Source of the DNA: Tissierellia bacterium
Lineage (GTDB): Bacteria > Bacillota > Clostridia > Tissierellales > Tepidimicrobiaceae
Assembly (NCBI GenBank): GCA_012798935.1
Contig: JAAZMG010000254.1
Span: 1 to 10,411 of the forward strand
Reading direction: 5' to 3'
Length of the DNA: 10,411 nucleotides
Within the stretch, counting starts at the first letter, position 1. Each line of letters starts with the position of its first letter. Of the stretch, positions 5,254 to 10,411 are shown piece after piece. The position numbers and the translations under genes were made by a program. A model generated the notes under the pieces. That model was not told the origin of the DNA, searched no databases, and saw nothing but the letters and a program-made list of their open reading frames with translations.

Positions 5254-6378
5254 ATGCTTATGAGAGAAAATACGAGCGCTTTAGAACAAAATATAGAAGA
5301 ATATAGTATGTTAAATTATCATGTTCTTGAGAGTATGGCAGATTGGGTTAGGGTAGTTGATAGTGATGGTATTATATTTTACGCTAATAGGGCTATGAAG
5401 GAATCTTTGGGAGATGATTTAATAGGCAAAAAATGTTATAAAGTCCACGGAAAAAAAGAACCCTGTGGTTTTTGCATATCTAGAAGGAGTATTGAAGCTA
5501 AGGAAACGGTTCAAAAAGAAGAAATTATAGATGGAAAGTTTTTTTCTGTTAAAAGTTCTCCTGTTTTAGATTCTGATGGTAATGCTATAGCCGCAGTGGA
5601 GGTATTTAGGGATGTAACTAGGGAGAGAAAACTAGAGTTAGAGCTTATTGAAAAGAATAGAAAAATGAGCAAGGATTTATTATTTGCCAAGAGGCTTCAA
5701 CGTAGAATACTGCCTAAAAAAGGGATATACCATACATTAAAAATAGATTATTTATATAAACCATCAGAGATGTTAAGTGGCGATATGTTTGATATTTATT
5801 ATATTGATGAGGAGAATATAGGGATATATATATGCGATGTAGTTGGACATGGTATTACTGCATCTATGATGACCATGTTCGTTAGGCAGACTATGAGATC
5901 TATAAAAGATGATATTTTGAGTCCTTCTATATGCCTAACAGAGCTCCATAAAAGGTTTGTTGCTTTAGGTTTAGAAGCAGATAAATATTTTACGATTTTT
6001 TATGGCGTATATAATGTTAAAAATAATCATTTTAAATATGCAAATGCAGGTCATAATTGTGTTCCTATTAAATATAATTCTCAGGAGCTAAAACTATTAA
6101 AAACCAACGGATTTCCTATATCTTTAATATTTAATGAAATATATTATGATGAAAATGATATTAAACTGAACAAGGGAGATAATATATTATTTTATACTGA
6201 TGGAATAACAGAGGTAAAAAACACAGAAGGATTAGAGTTTGGAGTAGAAAGGGTAGTTAGTACTGTGAAAAACAATAATGATAATGTATTAAATGCCATA
6301 GTGAAAAATGTAGAAAAGTTTAGATGGGGAGAACAGAAAGATGATTTTGCAATGGTATTGGTGGAAGTATTAAATTAA
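5254..6378 (+). CDS. PAS-domain SpoIIE-type (PP2C) serine/threonine phosphatase
   Basis: The 374-residue soluble protein has an N-terminal PAS domain (about 20-125), a short coiled coil (about 124-150) and a C-terminal SpoIIE/RsbU PP2C-type phosphatase domain (about 155-372). The metal-binding acidic residues are visible: Asp177 in SGDMFD, Asp195 in CDVVGHG, Asp316 in YTDGITE and Asp363/Asp364 in KDDFAM. YANAGHN (262-268) is another family signature. Such enzymes usually dephosphorylate anti-anti-sigma (STAS) proteins in partner-switching stress pathways. No STAS or anti-sigma kinase gene is next door, so the target is unknown. The PAS domain carries Cys61, Cys71 and Cys74 in a C-x9-C-x2-C pattern, possibly for a cofactor or redox sensing. 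AGGTGA ends 4 nt before the ATG; a second in-frame ATG at 5260 is an alternative start. Confidence 0.92.
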   Translation: MLMRENTSALEQNIEEYSMLNYHVLESMADWVRVVDSDGIIFYANRAMKESLGDDLIGKKCYKVHGKKEPCGFCISRRSIEAKETVQKEEIIDGKFFSVKSSPVLDSDGNAIAAVEVFRDVTRERKLELELIEKNRKMSKDLLFAKRLQRRILPKKGIYHTLKIDYLYKPSEMLSGDMFDIYYIDEENIGIYICDVVGHGITASMMTMFVRQTMRSIKDDILSPSICLTELHKRFVALGLEADKYFTIFYGVYNVKNNHFKYANAGHNCVPIKYNSQELKLLKTNGFPISLIFNEIYYDENDIKLNKGDNILFYTDGITEVKNTEGLEFGVERVVSTVKNNNDNVLNAIVKNVEKFRWGEQKDDFAMVLVEVLN

Positions 6379-6381
6379 AAC

Positions 6382-6418
6382 AAAAGTCTCAGAAATTTAT
6401 TTCTGGGACTTTTATTTT
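6382..6418 (+). terminator. Intrinsic terminator after the phosphatase gene
   Basis: AAAAGTCTCAGAAA (6382-6395) pairs with TTTCTGGGACTTTT (6400-6413) with one G-U pair, followed by ATTTTTA. The A run on the 5' side could also let it work on the opposite strand, but no minus-strand gene needs it. Confidence 0.85.
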
Positions 6419-6474
6419 TAAATCATATAATACTTATTTAATGAGATAATAATTATAATAATTAATAGCTCACT

Positions 6475-6480
6475 GGAGGT
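6475..6480 (+). promoter_or_regulatory. Ribosome binding site deciding the pgi start
   Basis: GGAGGT touches the in-frame GTG at 6481, leaving no spacer, but lies 6 nt before the ATG at 6487. The later ATG is therefore the start. Confidence 0.85.
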
Positions 6481-6486
6481 GTGCTC

Positions 6487-7794
6487 ATGAACAAGATTGC
6501 TTTTAACTATTCCAATAGTTTTGTTAAAAAACATGAAATTAAGCATATGGAATCTTTAGTACATACATCCCATGAATTGCTTCACAAGAAGATTGGAGCA
6601 GGTAGAGAATTTACAGGTTGGATAAATTTACCTAAAAACTATAATAAAGAAGAATATCAAAAGATTAAGAATTCAGCTAGTAGGATAAGAGAAAACTCAG
6701 ATGTATTTATTATAATAGGCATAGGAGGTTCTTATTTAGGTGCTAGGGCATGTATAGAAGCTTTAAATCATAATTTTTATAATGCCGTATCTAAAGATAA
6801 ACGTGGAGGGCCAGAAATATATTATGTGGGAAACAATATAAGTAGTAGCTATATTTTAGATTTACTAGATCTATTTGAAGATAAGGATATTACTATTAAT
6901 ATAATATCCAAGTCTGGAACTACTACAGAACCAGCCATTGCTTTTAGATTGTTAAAAGAATATATGGAAAACAAATATGGTAAAGAAGAATCAAAAGAAA
7001 GAATATATGTTACTACAGATAGATCTAAAGGAGCTTTAAGGAGTTTGACTGAAAAAGAAGGATATACTTCTTTTATTATTCCTGACGATATAGGGGGAAG
7101 GTATTCTATACTTACGTCTGTAGGCTTATTACCAATAGCCGTTTCAGGAATAGATATAGATATGTTGATGAAAGGCGCTTTAGAAGGGATGAATGAATAT
7201 TCAATAGATGATATAGATAGAAACATATGTTATCAATATGCTTTGATAAGAAATATCTTATATAATAAGGGAAAGGATATAGAGATACTTATAAACTATG
7301 AACCTTATCTGCATTATTTTTCTGAATGGTGGAAACAACTATATGGTGAATCTGAAGGGAAAGATAACAAAGGCATATATCCAGCTTCAGCTAATTTCAC
7401 TACGGATTTACACTCTTTAGGACAGTTAATTCAAGATGGAAAGAGAAACCTATTTGAAACTATAATACATATAGAAAAGCCTAAAAAAGATATGAGAATA
7501 AGGGAGGATAAGGATAATTTAGATGGCCTTAATTTTTTAGCAGGTAAGACTATAGATTTTGTAAATAAAAAAGCATTTGAAGGTACCTTAATAGCCCATA
7601 CAAAAGGTCAAGTACCTAATTTGGTGATTAATGTACCAGAAATGAATGAATACTATTTTGGGAAATTAATCTATTTTTTCCAAAAGGCTTGTGCTATTAG
7701 TGGATATATCTTAGGGGTAAATCCCTTTAATCAACCAGGAGTAGAAGAATATAAAAAGAATATGTTTAGGCTTTTAGGGAAACCTAATGTTTAA
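6487..7794 (+). CDS. pgi: Glucose-6-phosphate isomerase
   Basis: Cytoplasmic enzyme interconverting glucose 6-phosphate and fructose 6-phosphate in glycolysis and in sugar supply for wall polymers. The 435-residue product has the length of the Bacillus-type enzymes, shorter than the roughly 550-residue E. coli form. Sugar-phosphate binding motifs are IGIGGSYLGAR (78-87) and SKSGTTTEPA (141-150). GGRYSILTSVGLLP (203-216) follows, then the catalytic Glu region GESEGK (287-292), the ring-opening His309 in FTTDLHSLGQ, and Lys near 423-424 in NQPGVEEYKKN. The protein ends soon after, as expected. Two TATAAT strings upstream (6426-6431, 6454-6459) could be -10 boxes but neither has a good -35 box. 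No clear terminator follows, so read-through into lcp, 100 nt downstream, is possible. Confidence 0.98.
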   Translation: MNKIAFNYSNSFVKKHEIKHMESLVHTSHELLHKKIGAGREFTGWINLPKNYNKEEYQKIKNSASRIRENSDVFIIIGIGGSYLGARACIEALNHNFYNAVSKDKRGGPEIYYVGNNISSSYILDLLDLFEDKDITINIISKSGTTTEPAIAFRLLKEYMENKYGKEESKERIYVTTDRSKGALRSLTEKEGYTSFIIPDDIGGRYSILTSVGLLPIAVSGIDIDMLMKGALEGMNEYSIDDIDRNICYQYALIRNILYNKGKDIEILINYEPYLHYFSEWWKQLYGESEGKDNKGIYPASANFTTDLHSLGQLIQDGKRNLFETIIHIEKPKKDMRIREDKDNLDGLNFLAGKTIDFVNKKAFEGTLIAHTKGQVPNLVINVPEMNEYYFGKLIYFFQKACAISGYILGVNPFNQPGVEEYKKNMFRLLGKPNV

Positions 7795-7881
7795 TATTTT
7801 TGTTTCTACAGAAAATCAATTGACTATATGGTGATTATAAAAACATAGATTGGACACAATATATAGAAATATCTTTTGTGG

Positions 7882-7888
7882 AAGGTGG
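7882..7888 (+). promoter_or_regulatory. Ribosome binding site deciding the lcp start
   Basis: AAGGTGG lies 6 nt before the ATG at 7895, inside the frame of an upstream TTG at 7850 that has no ribosome binding site of its own. Confidence 0.7.
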
Positions 7889-7894
7889 CTAAAA

Positions 7895-8878
7895 ATGAAG
7901 ACCTTTTGGAAAGTTTTTATTGTGTCTTTTTTATGCTTTTCAATCGCTATTATTTTAGGGTCTTATTCTTATTTAAAAATAAACCAAAATAGTTTGAACT
8001 CTAATATTGGTGGTGGAGAATATAAAAGAGTAAAGAATAAGGGGAGTGCTTTTGAACAGGAAGACAAAAGCTATAGTTCTTTGGAAGAGGCATTTAAAGA
8101 TAGTAGTAGGATTAATGTAATTTTATTAGGTATGGAAGAAGTGAGAACAGATACTATCATGTTTGTATCTTTTGACCCTGGTCATAAAAAGGTAGATGTT
8201 ATTTCTATACCAAGGGATACTTATATTCATAGAAAAGGATATGATCATGCAGAACAAAGAAAGATAAATGCCATATATGGAGATCATGGCATAGAAGGAC
8301 TTAAAAAAGCAGTATCTTATATACTGGAAGGGGTTCCCGTTCATCATTATATACTGATGGATTATGATGGGGTAGCAAATGTTATAGATTATATTGGAGG
8401 GGTAGAGGTAATGGTACCTTTTCATATGAAGTATAGAGACCCTACTTCCAAACCTCCTTTAAATATAGATATAAAAGAAGGAAAACAAGTATTAGATGGT
8501 AAGAAGTCTTTAGATTTTCTAAGATATAGAAAAGGAAATAACAATAAAGAAGGATATATAGATGGAGATTTAGGTAGGATCAAAGCTCAACAGCAATTTA
8601 TTCAGTCCTTCGTGAATAAAGTTTTATCTTATAGATTACCTGTAGTTATAAAAAAGGGCTTTGACTATGTAAAAACAGATATAAAACTTATGGAAGGATT
8701 AGCTTATTCTAAAGATGCTTTAGGAATTAAAGAAGAGGATTTTTCTTTTATAACATTACCTGGAGAAGGAAAATTTAAACGATTTAATGGAATATTGTTA
8801 TCTTACTTTACATATGATTCTTTTAAGACTAAAAAAGTATTAGAGAGTATTTACAGAGTGAAACCCCCTAAACAATAG
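7895..8878 (+). CDS. LytR-CpsA-Psr (LCP) family cell-wall glycopolymer transferase
   Basis: The 327-residue membrane protein starts at the ATG at 7895. It has a short cytoplasmic N-terminus, one transmembrane helix (about 6-25), a linker and an extracellular LCP domain (about 72-245). LCP enzymes transfer anionic glycopolymers such as teichoic acids or capsule from a polyprenyl carrier to peptidoglycan. Conserved acidic and basic residues are visible: Arg84 and Asp86 in VRTDTIM, SIPRD (104-108), FLRYRKG (208-214) and GDLGRIKAQQQF (224-235). The first motif is short: LLGMEEVRTDTIM lacks the usual D-x-R insertion of LLGxDxR...RSDT. A TTGACT at 7824-7829 may be a -35 box but the matching -10 is poor. 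The gene converges with murC, 4 nt away, and its stop lies in a shared hairpin. Substrate unknown. Confidence 0.92.
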   Translation: MKTFWKVFIVSFLCFSIAIILGSYSYLKINQNSLNSNIGGGEYKRVKNKGSAFEQEDKSYSSLEEAFKDSSRINVILLGMEEVRTDTIMFVSFDPGHKKVDVISIPRDTYIHRKGYDHAEQRKINAIYGDHGIEGLKKAVSYILEGVPVHHYILMDYDGVANVIDYIGGVEVMVPFHMKYRDPTSKPPLNIDIKEGKQVLDGKKSLDFLRYRKGNNNKEGYIDGDLGRIKAQQQFIQSFVNKVLSYRLPVVIKKGFDYVKTDIKLMEGLAYSKDALGIKEEDFSFITLPGEGKFKRFNGILLSYFTYDSFKTKKVLESIYRVKPPKQ

Positions 8879-8884
8879 GGGGTT
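8862..8884. terminator. Hairpin shared by the convergent lcp and murC ends
   Basis: AACCCCCTA (8862-8870) and TAGGGGGTT (8876-8884) form a perfect 9-bp stem with a 5-nt loop. The lcp stop codon (TAG, 8876-8878) is in the right arm and the murC stop (8885-8883) at its edge. Neither side has a long T run, so it is a likely but weak bidirectional terminator. Confidence 0.65.
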
Positions 8885-10283
8885 ATATTGCTTCCTTTTT
8901 CTTATTTTCTAACATTGCTTCTCCAATAGTATATACATTTCCTGCACCCATGGTAACTACAATATCTCCTTTTTCAGCATGCTCTAATAGATAGTTTCCA
9001 ATATTTTCAAAGGAGGACATGTATTTTGCATCTACTCCATTTTTAATTAATGCATCTACTAAATTAGTAGAATGGATCATTCCATTATCTTTTTCTCTTG
9101 CAGCATATATATCGGGTACAATTACCTTATCAGCCTCTGAAAAGGCTTCTCCAAAATCTCGTAGCAGTAGTTTTGTTCTGGTGTAAGTATGGGGTTGAAA
9201 AATACACCATATATGATTTTTAGTTGAACTTTTTAAAGCCTTTAGAGAAGCTTTAATTTCTGTAGGATGATGGGCATAATCGTCAATTATTTTTATACCA
9301 TTTATAATTCCTTTTACCTCTAATCGCCTATGAGTTCCCTTATATTCTTCTATAGAATTTAGTATGGTTTCAATTGGTATCCCTAATATGTGGGTAGCAG
9401 CAATACTAGCTAATGCATTATAAACATTATGAACTCCCATGACATTTAGCTTTACTGGATATAGGGATTTTCCTTTTATATTAAGCATAAAAGTAGGGCA
9501 TCCTTCAGATGTAAAAGAAATATTGTCAGCAGAAAAATCAGCATAGTTGTTTATTCCAAAGGTAATAGTATTAGCTTTTGTACCTTTAATTACTTTTTTA
9601 GCATTTATATCATCAGCATTTATAATCAGATATCCCTTATCTTGGATGTTTTTACCGTAATCAACAAAGGTATTTACTATATGGTCAATATTTTCAAAAT
9701 AATCTAAGTGATCTTCCTCCATATTTAGAATAATAGCTATAGTTGGATAATATTTTAAAATATTTCCCCTGTATTCACAAGCTTCTGTTAACAGATGCTT
9801 TTTAGTACCTAATTTTACATGTCCTCCAATGGTATCTAATTGGCCCCCAAGTAGAATAGTAGGATTTAATATAGAGCGATTTAAAATTGTAGCTATCATA
9901 CTAGTAGTAGTAGTTTTACCATGAGTTCCAGAAACTGCAATGGAATTTTCATAATTATTCATCAAAGCACCTAGGAAAGTTGCCCTATCAACAGTTAAAA
10001 CATTATTATTTATAGCTTCCATTAATTCTTCATTATCCATTGCAATGGCATCTGTATATACTACTAGATCAGCATCACTAATATTATCTTTATTATGATT
10101 TATGTATATATTAGCCCCTAAGGTTTTTAATCTTTCTATTATATGACTATTATTTGTATCAGAGCCAGAAATTTCATATCCTTCAGTTAACAAAATTTCT
10201 GCTATACCACTCATACTAATTCCACCAATTCCAATAAAATGTATGTGAGAATATTCGTGGTCATCTATGCAAAATGTAAACAT
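8883..10283 (-). CDS. murC: UDP-N-acetylmuramate--L-alanine ligase
   Basis: MurC adds L-alanine to UDP-MurNAc with ATP, the first step of peptidoglycan stem-peptide synthesis in the cytoplasm. The 466-residue protein starts at the ATG at 10283, set by AGGAGGTA 5 nt upstream. Domain 1 has the UDP-binding loop IGIGGISMSGIAEILL (17-32). Domain 2 has the ATP loop SGTHGKTTTTSMIATIL (118-134), then TEACEYRGNILKYYPTIAI (166-184) and NMEEDHLDYF (187-196). Domain 3 has GTHRRLEVKG (316-325), DDYAHHPTEIKA (334-345), FQPHTYTRTK (362-371) and VTMGAGNVYTIGE (443-455). EACEY replaces the EADES common in other phyla; I recall this form from clostridial MurC. The gene is monocistronic here, outside a dcw cluster, with its own promoter. 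Confidence 0.97.
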   Translation of the reverse strand: MFTFCIDDHEYSHIHFIGIGGISMSGIAEILLTEGYEISGSDTNNSHIIERLKTLGANIYINHNKDNISDADLVVYTDAIAMDNEELMEAINNNVLTVDRATFLGALMNNYENSIAVSGTHGKTTTTSMIATILNRSILNPTILLGGQLDTIGGHVKLGTKKHLLTEACEYRGNILKYYPTIAIILNMEEDHLDYFENIDHIVNTFVDYGKNIQDKGYLIINADDINAKKVIKGTKANTITFGINNYADFSADNISFTSEGCPTFMLNIKGKSLYPVKLNVMGVHNVYNALASIAATHILGIPIETILNSIEEYKGTHRRLEVKGIINGIKIIDDYAHHPTEIKASLKALKSSTKNHIWCIFQPHTYTRTKLLLRDFGEAFSEADKVIVPDIYAAREKDNGMIHSTNLVDALIKNGVDAKYMSSFENIGNYLLEHAEKGDIVVTMGAGNVYTIGEAMLENKKKEAI

Positions 10284-10288
10284 AAACT

Positions 10289-10296
10289 TACCTCCT
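10289..10296 (-). promoter_or_regulatory. Ribosome binding site deciding the murC start
   Basis: AGGAGGTA on the minus strand ends 5 nt before the ATG at 10283. It overlaps the frame of an upstream ATG at 10316 and so argues for the 466-residue protein. Confidence 0.85.
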
Positions 10297-10352
10297 AAGT
10301 TGTTGAAATAGATCAATTATTTTTTATTATTACCAAGTTACATATTAATATT

Positions 10353-10381
10353 ATTTTATTCTATTAAAGTTATTTTGTCAC
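10353..10381 (-). promoter_or_regulatory. Probable promoter of murC
   Basis: On the minus strand GTGACA (10381-10376) and TAAAAT (10358-10353) are 17 nt apart, about 70 nt before the start codon. The surrounding A/T-only sequence makes chance -10 matches likely, so confidence rests on the -35 box. The remaining bases to the window edge show no gene. Confidence 0.5.
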
Positions 10382-10411
10382 TGATTGATTATATCATATT
10401 ATTATAATAAT

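Noticed and set aside
6421..6486. Two TATAAT strings as pgi promoters
   Set aside because: Neither has an acceptable -35 hexamer at 16-18 nt, and this stretch is nearly all A/T, so chance matches are expected.
10382..10411. A/T repeats at the right edge as an origin-like or repeat element
   Set aside because: The run is short and irregular, with no DnaA boxes or direct repeats; it looks like ordinary AT-rich promoter-upstream DNA.
1..10411. A novel defence, mobile or biosynthetic system spread over the window
   Set aside because: Every long gene belongs to a recognisable core family, strands switch frequently, and there are no transposase, integrase, toxin-antitoxin, nuclease or array features that would suggest one.

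Overview
The window is AT-rich DNA from a low-GC Gram-positive anaerobe, most likely a member of the Clostridia or Tissierellia. The evidence is strong AGGAGG-type ribosome binding sites, a tyrosine T-box leader ahead of tyrS, an oxygen-defence superoxide reductase, a clostridial-type MurC, an LCP cell-wall protein and a SpoIIE-type phosphatase. The genus cannot be named from sequence alone.

Left part (1-3481, all minus strand). A MATE-type multidrug efflux gene (N-terminal part only; it runs off the left edge) follows a MarR-family regulator gene with a one-base TAATG overlap. A near-consensus promoter and a large palindromic operator lie in front of marR, so this looks like an autoregulated efflux operon of the MepR-MepA type. 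Next is a secreted CAP-domain (YkwD-like) protein, then tyrS with its own terminator and a 5' T-box leader with a UAU (Tyr) specifier candidate.

Middle (3463-6420). A class II superoxide reductase (neelaredoxin type) on the minus strand is divergent from a THUMP-domain RNA methyltransferase on the plus strand. After the methyltransferase comes a PAS plus SpoIIE-type PP2C phosphatase with a C-x9-C-x2-C cysteine cluster in its PAS domain, closed by a good intrinsic terminator.

Right part (6421-10411). pgi (glucose-6-phosphate isomerase) and an LCP-family cell-wall glycopolymer transferase are on the plus strand. They converge on murC (minus strand). A perfect 9-bp-arm hairpin spans the stop codons of lcp and murC, whose coding ends are 4 nt apart.

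Most genes are ordinary core genes in single-gene or two-gene units, and I see no phage, IS element, CRISPR array, tRNA or rRNA. Themes shared by neighbours are cell envelope (MurC, LCP, secreted CAP protein), translation (TyrS, rRNA methyltransferase) and stress or drug response (MarR/MATE, superoxide reductase). I do not see a convincing undescribed multi-gene system. The best leads are the dual operator/terminator palindrome at 881-919, the cysteine-bearing PAS phosphatase, and the Tyr/Asn-rich segment of the CAP protein. Five starts were moved inward from the longest open frame because a strong ribosome binding site decides a later ATG.
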